From positions 124,001 through 188,000 of the forward strand of contig NZ_MRDE01000068.1 in the NCBI RefSeq assembly GCF_001968835.1: a DNA stretch of 64,000 bases, given 5' to 3'. This DNA is from Tersicoccus phoenicis. Its GTDB lineage: Bacteria; Actinomycetota; Actinomycetes; Actinomycetales; Micrococcaceae. Shown here piece by piece: positions 25,102-34,013 of this stretch; positions within the stretch are counted from its first letter, which is position 1; each line of letters opens with the position of its first letter. Made by a program: the position numbers and the translations under genes. The notes below the pieces were generated by a model, which was not told the DNA's origin, made no database searches, and saw only the letters and a list, made by a program, of their open reading frames with translations.

Positions 25102-26958
25102 TTAGAGCTTGACCCGATAGATGTGGTAGCTGGACTCGTTCGCGAAGCCGTCCGTGAACACACCGCCTGACACGGGGATCGAACGATTCTCGCCAACCAC
25201 CTCCACCGAACTGGCCGAGAACTCACTCGGCAGGCGGAACGTCCGACTACCGGGAGAAGACTTGCCGTCGATCATGGCGAAGACATAAGCATCACCGTTG
25301 TAGCTCTTGAGCATCGTGTCCAGCCCAGAGCCGAAGGAGTACTGGTAGGACTGAGTGTTCAGCACAGGGGCCAGACTCTTGATCTGATTGTTGACCTCGG
25401 AGGCCGCTCGTACTTGGTCCGCGCCGCAGAAGCCGCTGGTCGTCTGCGCCTGACGGATCAGGCTACCGCCCTGGCACGGACCCGAGAGGCTCTGGTTGAA
25501 GTAGACGATGCCGCGGGCCTCGTTGATGACTGAAGCCATCACTGCACCTTTGAGCTGGTCGGCCGAGACGTTCGCGGTGAACGGACCTTCACCGGGCCCG
25601 CCGTTGAGCAGTTCGACGAACTGCCACGGGGCTTGCAGCTTGCCATCGGTGGCATCTTGTTGTCGCAACGCCTTCATGGTGGTTCCATAACTGGAGGCAG
25701 TGCGGCAGTTTTCTTGGGTGATGGGAAGGATGTAGTTCTGGCGGAACGGGACGTTGCTGCAGAAGGGAATCGTATACCAGTACATGTCCAACGAGACAGC
25801 GTCGGTGTAGTTGTTCACGTAGGCGCGGGCGTCCTGCTGATTCATATCGGCACTCATGACCATCTGAGTGAAATTGGCGTAGCGGAATCGTCCAGTGCCG
25901 ACGGCCTGGTCGGACAGGTTCTGGAGGTACTGGCGTCCTTCGGCAGGGGTGAACCGACCATCCACTTCGTCGTCGAGGAAGTTTCCGACCCAGTTCGTAC
26001 TCGCGTCAGTGAAGGAGCTGTTGAGCTTTCCTCCGATCCAGTAGACGCCGTTGTCCCGGAACAAGGAATACGGCGTACTGGGGTCCATGCCGATATAGGT
26101 GTTGATTCCCACGGACTTGTCGTACGCGGCCTCACGGTTGGAACTGATGCCGTTGTACCAGGCGACGATGGGAAAGAAGGACGGATCGGACCACCCAGCG
26201 GCGTTCGCCTTGCTGAACTGTTTCCAGTACGCGGAGCCTCCCTCCCACGGAATGCGAGGCAGGTTAAGGGCACTGGGCGCAGGTGTCGACGGCGTCGGTG
26301 TAACGGTGGTCGTGGGGGCTGGGGTTGCGGGTGACGGGTTCCCGGGAGTGAAGACCGGTTCGACGAAGTAGTTCGCGTTCTGGTAGCGCTGAGACGGAGC
26401 ATTTCCGCCGTTCCCGTACGCATACACCCCGCTTCCGACTGGATAGGTGAGAGCTCCAACGGTCACGGCATCGTCCCGACCGTTTAGATCAGCCGAGTAG
26501 CGGCCCCGAGGCGCCAGGTAGGAGGCGATATACGTGCTCCCTTTTGCGATCTTCACCGGTGTAGGCAAAGTAATCGTCTGCCAGCCGGAGTTGCTTTCGT
26601 CCGTTGGGTTCGCCGCCCCGCTGGCGAGTTCTCTGCCGTCGGCCGACCAGAGGGTAACCGTGTGTGGTCCCACGTTGGCGGCGCCCTTGTAAAAGCGGAT
26701 TGCGGACACGACTCCATCATCGGTGGGCGAGAAAAGCGAACCCAGTTCCACGGAGCGGTCATCATCCACCGTCACCGTTGACGGAGTTGTCGGGGCAGGG
26801 CCGGTGCTCGCTCCCGGTGTGGGCACCAACGTATCGGCGGTGGCGCTCATCATGGGAGTGAGCGAGGTCGTCAGTGAAAGGGCCGTCATAATGGCCATGA
26901 CCGCGAGTCTGGACCTGCGACGACGCGTGCCGCGCCAAGATACGGGAATGGGATGCAT
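25102..26958 (-). CDS. Secreted DUF4082 protein with glycoside-hydrolase-like catalytic region
   Basis: This 618-residue exported protein has a basic N-terminus and a hydrophobic core (LAVMAIMTALSLTTSLTPMMSATA) as signal peptide. A DUF4082 module follows (about residues 65-205: LGSLFSPTDDGVVSAIRFYKG, ESNSGWQTITLP, YQNANYFVEPVF), then a Pro/Thr linker and a region of about 380 residues. The last region looks like a TIM-barrel glycan-active enzyme, with WSDPSFFPIVAWYNG, YIGMDPS, NFLDDEVDGRF, SLDMYWYT and ARGIVYFNQS; the acidic DDE and DMYW stretches are candidate catalytic sites. I infer a polysaccharide hydrolase or lyase that trims or releases the polymer made by the cluster. The family is not securely identified. 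Confidence 0.7.
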   Translation of the reverse strand: MHPIPVSWRGTRRRRSRLAVMAIMTALSLTTSLTPMMSATADTLVPTPGASTGPAPTTPSTVTVDDDRSVELGSLFSPTDDGVVSAIRFYKGAANVGPHTVTLWSADGRELASGAANPTDESNSGWQTITLPTPVKIAKGSTYIASYLAPRGRYSADLNGRDDAVTVGALTYPVGSGVYAYGNGGNAPSQRYQNANYFVEPVFTPGNPSPATPAPTTTVTPTPSTPAPSALNLPRIPWEGGSAYWKQFSKANAAGWSDPSFFPIVAWYNGISSNREAAYDKSVGINTYIGMDPSTPYSLFRDNGVYWIGGKLNSSFTDASTNWVGNFLDDEVDGRFTPAEGRQYLQNLSDQAVGTGRFRYANFTQMVMSADMNQQDARAYVNNYTDAVSLDMYWYTIPFCSNVPFRQNYILPITQENCRTASSYGTTMKALRQQDATDGKLQAPWQFVELLNGGPGEGPFTANVSADQLKGAVMASVINEARGIVYFNQSLSGPCQGGSLIRQAQTTSGFCGADQVRAASEVNNQIKSLAPVLNTQSYQYSFGSGLDTMLKSYNGDAYVFAMIDGKSSPGSRTFRLPSEFSASSVEVVGENRSIPVSGGVFTDGFANESSYHIYRVKL

Positions 26959-27061
26959 GTCAGTCCTGCCGTGCCAGTGCGAAGGAGTTGGAACTTCTGC
27001 GGCCCCCGTTGCGGGAGTCTAACACTCTACGGCACGCCCTGTATCGGCCTAGAGCGATCTG

Positions 27062-27074
27062 CGCCTCAGAGGCG
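27062..27074. promoter_or_regulatory. 13-bp palindrome upstream of the secreted DUF4082 enzyme gene
   Basis: CGCCTC-A-GAGGCG is a perfect dyad in the 166-bp gap between two minus-strand genes, about 105 bp upstream of the start at 26958. With a 1-nt centre it suits a protein operator better than an RNA hairpin. It also marks the point where base composition changes. Confidence 0.35.
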
Positions 27075-27124
27075 ACACACCTCATCGCCGCTAGGGGTTG
27101 GCGTATGGTTCTGGACCGAAGTCG

Positions 27125-29887
27125 TCACCTGCTGCTCTCGTCCCGCGCCCAGTGGCCCGGTTCACGCAGTGCCGCACTGAGCCGCAGGCGCAGCCGCGCG
27201 GCCGCGACGATCCCGGCGTAGACCGCCGCATCGATCGTGGTTCGGGCACCGTCGATGCTGGCCAGCAGGTTGCGCAGGCCCGAGCCGGACCCGCGGTCGG
27301 CCACCGGCTCGCCGCCGTCCAGCTGTGCCACGCCGCCGTACACCCGGCCCAGGGTGGCCACCAGGGCGCCCGTCGTCCGCGGGGTGCGGATCACCACCGG
27401 CGTGGTGGCGATGACCTGCTTCTCCTCTGGTGCGAATCGGGAGTCCGCCCACGCGTCGTCGGCCGTGACGTCCGGGAACCGGCCCAGCCGGGCATGGCCG
27501 GCTGCCGACACGGCATAGGCACCGGCTCCCCACAGGTGCCGGTGCAGTTCGGGCACCCGGCGCCGGGCGCGGTAGTAGGCGCGTACCAGGGGGCCGGCGG
27601 CGTCGGTGTCGTAGTCGGCGACCGGCCGTGCTGCGAGCCGTTCGGGCTCGCTCAAATGCAGGAAGAGCGCCTGCAGGGTCGCCGCCGTGATCTCGATGTC
27701 CGCATCCAGGTAGAGCCGGGGCCACGCGCCCGTTGCGGCGTCGGCCGCGTTGAGCGCCGCGGTCTTCGACGCCGTGGCGAGGTCCAGGACGGTCATGCCG
27801 GGGAACCCGCGGGCAATCTCGGCCGTGCGGTCGGAGCACCCGTTGCAGGCCACGACGACGTCGATGGCACCGGCCGCGGCGAGCGGAGCCAGCGGAGTCA
27901 GGGTGCGAGCGATCACCGACTCCTCGTTGTGAGCCGGAATGATGACCGCGCCGTGCGGAAGGGTGGCGGCGTCGAATGTCGGGGCGGCGGGCACGGCCCG
28001 GGGGAGTTGTTCCCACGGCCGAACGCCGAGCAGGTAACGAGCCGCCACGCGGTCGCCGGCGTTGTGCGGCCGAGCCAGAGCGCCGGCCGCTCCGAGGGCG
28101 CGCATGCCGAGGGCGTAGAGAGATCCCCGGTGCGCCCGGGCGTAGCGCACCTTGTTGACCGCTATCAGGGCGACGAGTTGGGGTGACGCGCCGGATCCAC
28201 CGCGGCTGTGCCACATGCGGGCGGCCGGTTCGTACCAGACGGACCAGCCGGCCTCTCGGAAGCGCCGGAAATAGTCCGTCTCCTCGGAATAGAGGAAGTA
28301 GCGCTCGTCCCACGGGCCCAGGGCGGCGGCGACGTCGGCGCGTACGAGCAGGGCCGCTCCCGTGGCCCAGTCGATCCGGTGCGGATGCTGATAGCTCTCG
28401 TCGTCGTGGTCGATCTCCGACAACCACGCCGGCCGCCAGGGAAGCCGCGATCCGAGAACGGCGTCGCCGAACGACCGGGTCAGGGAGGGTTCGCGACGCA
28501 GCGACCGGTAGATCGTCCCGTCGTCGTCGAGCAGGGCGGGCACCACGATCCCCGCCCCGGTGGCACTCATCCGGGCGCGGAGGGCGAGAACGGAGCCCCG
28601 CTCGACGCGCAGGTCAGGGTTGAGCACGAGCAGGGTATCGGTCAGGTCGGCCCGTTCCGCTGCGGCGTTCAGACCCGCCGCATACCCGAGGTTGCCGCCG
28701 GTGGAGAAGGCGATGACGTCGTCGTACCGGTTCAACGCGTCGAGGGTGCCGCCGTCGGGTGAGTTGTCAGCGACAACGACCCGGATGCGCGCGTCGCGCG
28801 TCTCCTCCCGCAGCGAGCCGATCAGCCGATCGATGTCGTCCGCGTTGCGATAGGTCACGGCCAGCACGGTGACGTCCGCGTGGGTGCCCGGCGGAGCGAA
28901 TCGTCCCGGCGTCAGCTCGTCGCGCTGCCCCGTCCCGGCCCCCCTGACAGAGGCCAGCCGCTCGACCACGGGCCGCGCAGTTCGTGCCGGCGTGACGTTG
29001 TCCCGGTTGCGCCGGACGGCGAGGTAGGCGGGCGGCCCGTCCAGGAGGTAGCGCCGCGCGAGCCGGCTCGGCTCCTTCACGAGGCGCCAGCTCCACTCCA
29101 GTCCCCGCTCGCTGACCCAGCGCGGGGCCCGCTCGACGTTGCCGGCCAGGAAATCGACGGCGGCCCCGAACCCGAGCAGCACCCGCGCCCCGGACGCGGC
29201 ACCGTACCGGCTCATCCACAGCTCCTGCCGGGGCTTTCCGAGCCCCACGACGAGAAGGTCGGTGCCCGCGACCCGGATCTGGTCGGCCAGGACAGCCGAC
29301 GCTTCGGGATCGGTCAGGACGTCCCGCGAAGGCGCCCACCATCCCGACACCGCCAGGCCGGGTCGTTCGGTGGCGAACAGGTCGCGCAGGGTGGCCTGGG
29401 TCTCCGGGCTGCCGCCGAGAAACCCGACCCGCACGCCGCGCTCGGCGGCCGCGTCGAGCACCGGGTCGATCAGATCGCTGCCGGCCAGGCGTGGCCAGGA
29501 CCGGCCCGTCGTGCGGGCAACCTGGGCGACCAGGGGAGCACCGTCGAGCAGATTCAGGAACTCGACGTCGGGACCTTCGTCCAGCGTCCCGTGCCAGCGT
29601 TGCCCGGGAGCGAAGTGGTGGATGTGGTCGAGATTGATCGACACGACGGCGAGTGGCATACCGTTGGGTCGGGTCGCGTGCTCGATGATCGCGGCCAGGG
29701 CCTGATCGGCTTCGAGGAGATCGATGCGGATACCCGCCACGGCAACGTGCGGGTGGGGAGGTCTCGGTGCCACCGGCGTCGGTGCCGGGCCGTCGCCCAC
29801 GTCTGTTTGGCTCCGGCCGTGATGGCCGGCGACGCCAGTACCCCTGCCGGCGTGAGAGGGACGTGCACGATCCACCGCTGACGACAT
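27125..29887 (-). CDS. Trifunctional glycosyltransferase: WecG/TagA/CpsF domain plus two GT2 domains
   Basis: The 920-residue protein has three transferase domains in one chain. Residues about 47-292 are a GT26 WecG/TagA/CpsF domain: GIRIDLLEADQAL, INLDHIHHF, GSDLIDPVL, VGFLGGSPE, DLLVVGLGKPRQELWM, GFGAAVDFLAG, RAPRWVSERGLEWSWRL. Residues about 338-600 are a GT2 domain resembling rhamnosyltransferases, with VTYRNADDI, VADNSPDGGT, GGNLGYAAGLN, VLNPDLRV, WATGAALLVR and SEETDYFRRFREAG. Residues about 645-870 are a second GT2 domain, with VIIPAHNEES, ACNGCSDRT, SKTAALNAADA and YLDADIEI. GT26 enzymes transfer ManNAc-type residues to lipid-linked acceptors. One chain could therefore add several consecutive sugars. 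A promoter and operator lie just upstream. Confidence 0.88.
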   Translation of the reverse strand: MSSAVDRARPSHAGRGTGVAGHHGRSQTDVGDGPAPTPVAPRPPHPHVAVAGIRIDLLEADQALAAIIEHATRPNGMPLAVVSINLDHIHHFAPGQRWHGTLDEGPDVEFLNLLDGAPLVAQVARTTGRSWPRLAGSDLIDPVLDAAAERGVRVGFLGGSPETQATLRDLFATERPGLAVSGWWAPSRDVLTDPEASAVLADQIRVAGTDLLVVGLGKPRQELWMSRYGAASGARVLLGFGAAVDFLAGNVERAPRWVSERGLEWSWRLVKEPSRLARRYLLDGPPAYLAVRRNRDNVTPARTARPVVERLASVRGAGTGQRDELTPGRFAPPGTHADVTVLAVTYRNADDIDRLIGSLREETRDARIRVVVADNSPDGGTLDALNRYDDVIAFSTGGNLGYAAGLNAAAERADLTDTLLVLNPDLRVERGSVLALRARMSATGAGIVVPALLDDDGTIYRSLRREPSLTRSFGDAVLGSRLPWRPAWLSEIDHDDESYQHPHRIDWATGAALLVRADVAAALGPWDERYFLYSEETDYFRRFREAGWSVWYEPAARMWHSRGGSGASPQLVALIAVNKVRYARAHRGSLYALGMRALGAAGALARPHNAGDRVAARYLLGVRPWEQLPRAVPAAPTFDAATLPHGAVIIPAHNEESVIARTLTPLAPLAAAGAIDVVVACNGCSDRTAEIARGFPGMTVLDLATASKTAALNAADAATGAWPRLYLDADIEITAATLQALFLHLSEPERLAARPVADYDTDAAGPLVRAYYRARRRVPELHRHLWGAGAYAVSAAGHARLGRFPDVTADDAWADSRFAPEEKQVIATTPVVIRTPRTTGALVATLGRVYGGVAQLDGGEPVADRGSGSGLRNLLASIDGARTTIDAAVYAGIVAAARLRLRLSAALREPGHWARDESSR

Positions 29888-29935
29888 TCTGACCCCCAGT
29901 GACCCCCATGATGCTGATCCGGCAGGTCCGAGCCG

Positions 29936-29979
29936 GTCAGCTATGGCTGACTCTAGGACGCGACGCCGACGGCGTGCAA
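29936..29979 (-). promoter_or_regulatory. Candidate promoter with dyad operator for the trifunctional glycosyltransferase
   Basis: Read on the minus strand, TTGCAC (29979-29974) and TAGAGT (29955-29950) are spaced by 18 bp, a good -35/-10 pair. The perfect dyad GTCAGC-N4-GCTGAC (29936-29951) overlaps the -10 and the expected start of transcription, the usual place for a repressor. The leader to the ATG at 29887 would be about 55 nt. Confidence 0.5.
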
Positions 29980-30019
29980 GATGTGTCTGCGCGTCGGCGC
30001 CGCGTGACGTGGCTCGGAC

Positions 30020-31432
30020 TCAGCCGGTCGTGTCGTCCGCCAGGTAGGCACGCAGAGCCGCGTCCGCGGGTCGGGGGGTGAACCCGGTGGCTTCGAGTTT
30101 GGCCGTGCTCAGCGCGCTGTGCCGCGGGCGGGGAGCGGTGGCGATGTCGGTCCCGTGCTGGGCGACGTAGTCCTCGGTGGACACCGGGGTCACCAGTGCC
30201 GGGTCGGCCCCGCGCGCGCGGTACACATCGGCCGCGATCTGTGCCCACGACCGCACCGGGCCGGTGTTGGTCAGGTTGTAGGTGCCGTAGGTGGCGCCGG
30301 AATCGAGCAGGTGCACGATGCCCGCCGCAAGGTCGTCGCTGAAGCTGAGCCGTCCGAACTGGTCGTCCACCACGCGGGGGGCGACCGCTCGGTCGGCAAG
30401 AGAGGCCATGGTGCGGACGAAGTTGCCGCCGTCCCCGACCACCCAGCTGGTTCGCACGATGTAGTGCCGGGGTGCGCCGGAGGCGGCGAGGTCGCCGGCG
30501 GCCTTGGTCTGTCCGTAGACGCCGAGGGGGCTGAGCGCTTCCTGTTCGTGGTGCTCCGCGACGGTGCCGTCGAAGACGTAGTCGGAGGACAGGTGCACCA
30601 GGGTGAGCTGGTGGCGGGTGGCGATCCCGGCGAGGATGGCCACGGCGGCCGCGTTCACGGCCCAGGCCGTGCGGCGACCGGTTTCGCTCTCGGCGGCGTC
30701 GACATTGGTGAAGGCGGCAGCGTTGATGATGGTGCCGACGCCGTCGACGTCGAGCCGAGCGACCGCCGCTGGATCGGCCAGGTTGACCTCATTCCGCCCC
30801 ACGAATCGTGCGGCCGGCAGTATCTTCCGTAGCGCCCGGCCGATCTGACCGCCGGCACCGAGCACGACGACGTCTCGGCCCGCCATCGGGGTGACGTCGT
30901 TCAGTCGAGGGTGCGTGCGGTCCGCGGCGGACACCTCCGCTTCGGCCAGGTCGATCGGCCAGTCGATGCCGACCGTCTCATCTGCCAGGTTGAGGTACGT
31001 GTACCGGGACTGGGCGGCCGCGCTCCAGTGGTCGTTCACCAGATACGTGTACGCGGTGTCCTTCTCGAGGGTCTGAAACGCGTTGCCGACGCCGCGCGGA
31101 ACGAAGACCGCCGATCCGGGACCGAGCCGTGCGGTGACCACCGTGCCGAAGCCGGGGCCCTTCCGCAGGTCGACCCACGCGCCGAAGACACTGCCGCTGG
31201 CGACGGAGACATACTTGTCCCACGGTTCCGCGTGGATGCCGCGGGTCGTCCCCGGGGCCGCGTTGAACGAGACGTTGTGCTGGACAGGGGTGAAGTCGCC
31301 GAGACCGAGCGGGGCCATCTTCTCCCGCTGCCAGTTCTCCTTGAACCAGCCACGTGCGTCAGCGTGGACCGGGAGGGTGAGAATGATGAGACCGTCGATG
31401 GCGGTCGCCGATGCGTCGAGGGAGGCCGTCAC
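30020..31432 (-). CDS. rmlCD: Fused dTDP-4-dehydrorhamnose 3,5-epimerase / dTDP-4-dehydrorhamnose reductase
   Basis: This 470-residue fusion carries out the last two steps of dTDP-L-rhamnose synthesis. Residues about 1-190 are the RmlC cupin: ILTLPVHADARGWFKENW, TRGIHAEPWDKYV with the catalytic-type His, and VPRGVGNAFQTLEKDTAYTYLVNDHW. Residues about 200-470 are the RmlD reductase: VVVLGAGGQIGRALR, INAAAFTNVDAAE, HLSSDYVFDG, YGQTK (YxxxK), RTSWVVG and the C-terminal TGFTPRPA. The start is GTG 31432, one base after the rmlB stop at 31434; the upstream in-phase sequence is rmlB coding DNA in another frame and is excluded. rmlB and this gene form one transcription unit. Confidence 0.92.
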   Translation of the reverse strand: MTASLDASATAIDGLIILTLPVHADARGWFKENWQREKMAPLGLGDFTPVQHNVSFNAAPGTTRGIHAEPWDKYVSVASGSVFGAWVDLRKGPGFGTVVTARLGPGSAVFVPRGVGNAFQTLEKDTAYTYLVNDHWSAAAQSRYTYLNLADETVGIDWPIDLAEAEVSAADRTHPRLNDVTPMAGRDVVVLGAGGQIGRALRKILPAARFVGRNEVNLADPAAVARLDVDGVGTIINAAAFTNVDAAESETGRRTAWAVNAAAVAILAGIATRHQLTLVHLSSDYVFDGTVAEHHEQEALSPLGVYGQTKAAGDLAASGAPRHYIVRTSWVVGDGGNFVRTMASLADRAVAPRVVDDQFGRLSFSDDLAAGIVHLLDSGATYGTYNLTNTGPVRSWAQIAADVYRARGADPALVTPVSTEDYVAQHGTDIATAPRPRHSALSTAKLEATGFTPRPADAALRAYLADDTTG

Positions 31433-31433
31433 G

Positions 31434-32504
<1,071 letters not shown>

Positions 32505-32523
32505 TCAGAGGAAACGGGGACGC

Positions 32524-33390
32524 ATGCGGGGGATCCTACTAGCGGGGGGTACGGGCTCGCGCCTGCACCCGATCACGCTCGGTACGTCGAAACAGCTCGT
32601 GCCGGTCTACGACAAGCCCATGGTGTACTACCCGCTGTCCACGCTGATGTTGGCCGGTATTCAGGACATTCTGGTGATCACCACGCCGCACGATGCGGAG
32701 CAGTTCCACCGCCTTCTCGGTGATGGCTCGCGCTTCGGGGTGAATCTCAGCTATGTGTCTCAGCCCAGTCCCGACGGCCTTGCGCAGGCGTTCGTGCTCG
32801 GTGCCGACCACGTCGGTACCGACACCGTCGCCCTGGTGCTCGGTGACAATATCTTCTACGGACCGCGGATGGGTCGGCAGTTGCGCCGCTTTGCCGAGGT
32901 CGACGGTGCGGCGGTGTTCGGGTACTGGGTCGCCAATCCCCAGGACTACGGCGTCATCGAGTTCGACGCTGACGGCCGCGCCGTTTCCCTGGAAGAGAAG
33001 CCCACCGCTCCGAGGAGTAACTACGCGATCCCCGGACTGTACTTCTACGACAACGACGTGCTCGAGATCGCTGCAGGGTTGAAGCCGTCGGCACGGGGAG
33101 AACTGGAGATCACGGACGTCAATCTCACCTACTTGCGAGAGGACCGCTTGCAGGTCGAGATCCTGCCTCGAGGCACCGCATGGTTGGACACTGGTACCTT
33201 CGACTCCCTGCTCGACGCCTCCGACTACATCCGCACGGTCGAGAAGCGGCAGGGCCTGTCCATCGGCTGCCCGGAGGAGATCGCTTGGCGCCGGGGCTTC
33301 ATCGACGACGACGGGCTACGGGAGCGGGCGGAACCCTTGGTCAAGAGCGGGTACGGCCGATATCTGCTGCGGCTGCTTGAGCAACGCTGA
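32524..33390 (+). CDS. rmlA: Glucose-1-phosphate thymidylyltransferase
   Basis: This 288-residue enzyme makes dTDP-glucose from glucose-1-phosphate and dTTP, the entry to dTDP-rhamnose. Signature sequences include [82 protein letters not shown]-like [11 protein letters not shown], and [14 protein letters not shown]. The start at ATG 32524 is preceded by AGAGGAAACGGGG. Length equals the usual 285-295 residues. It is transcribed away from rmlB. Confidence 0.96.
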   Translation: MRGILLAGGTGSRLHPITLGTSKQLVPVYDKPMVYYPLSTLMLAGIQDILVITTPHDAEQFHRLLGDGSRFGVNLSYVSQPSPDGLAQAFVLGADHVGTDTVALVLGDNIFYGPRMGRQLRRFAEVDGAAVFGYWVANPQDYGVIEFDADGRAVSLEEKPTAPRSNYAIPGLYFYDNDVLEIAAGLKPSARGELEITDVNLTYLREDRLQVEILPRGTAWLDTGTFDSLLDASDYIRTVEKRQGLSIGCPEEIAWRRGFIDDDGLRERAEPLVKSGYGRYLLRLLEQR

Positions 33391-33414
33391 GGTCGGTCCG
33401 TCGGACTGGCCGGT

Positions 33415-33430
33415 ACCCGTGGTGACGGGT
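33415..33430. terminator. Short hairpin between convergent rmlA and the VanZ-like gene
   Basis: ACCCGT-GGTG-ACGGGT forms a 6-bp stem with a 4-nt loop just after the rmlA stop and 16 bp before the convergent VanZ-like stop. There is no T-run, so termination efficiency is uncertain. Confidence 0.45.
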
Positions 33431-33446
33431 CGCCCGTGGTCGCGGA

Positions 33447-33908
33447 TCAGCTCGGCTCGCTGACCGATCGTCGCCCCCACCGGTTCCGCAGCAGACGGAC
33501 GATCCGCGCTGTGACGACGACGCCCGTCACCCCGACAGCTGCGCCAAGAGAGTTCATCGCGAGGTCGACGACACTGCCCTTGCGGGAGCCGAGCAGGAAG
33601 TACTGCACCAGTTCAATACCGGCGGATGCGAGCACGCACAGGGTGAGAGCGACGACCGGCCGTCTCAGCACGAGGGTGACGACGGCCCCGACCGGCATGA
33701 AAAGAAGGACATTGGCCGCACGTTCGACTTGGTTGTAGGTGACCCACGGCGGCAGGCCGCGGTCACGCGCAGCGTCGAGCACCTGCATGATGACCTGGCG
33801 GAAAGGCCGGTCGACGGGCACCGGCCAGAAGACCATGACCGCCACCACGATGATCACCCCGACCGCGCACAGGAGCAGTAGCCCCCGTCTCCTCCGTTGC
33901 ACGTGCAC
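33447..33908 (-). CDS. VanZ-like family membrane protein
   Basis: This small membrane protein of 153 residues has four hydrophobic helices. LLLLCAVGVIIVVAVMVFWPV opens it, and N..ERAANVLLFMPVGAVVTLVL, LTLCVLASAGIELVQYFL and GSRKGSVVDLAMNSLGAAVGVTGVVV match the conserved VanZ core, including the ELxQ and DxxxNxLGxxxG patterns. VanZ relatives give low-level teicoplanin resistance in enterococci, but most actinobacterial copies have no assigned role and often sit near cell-surface glycan genes, as here. Confidence 0.85.
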   Translation of the reverse strand: MHVQRRRRGLLLLCAVGVIIVVAVMVFWPVPVDRPFRQVIMQVLDAARDRGLPPWVTYNQVERAANVLLFMPVGAVVTLVLRRPVVALTLCVLASAGIELVQYFLLGSRKGSVVDLAMNSLGAAVGVTGVVVTARIVRLLRNRWGRRSVSEPS

Positions 33909-34013
33909 CGTATGCGTCCTGATCCTTCTGTCGTCGACATAGCCGATGGGTACCCGGTGAAGCGGACCATGACTCGATGGGCTCCAGCTTACGTCGGACC
34001 GTCCGCCGCCTCG

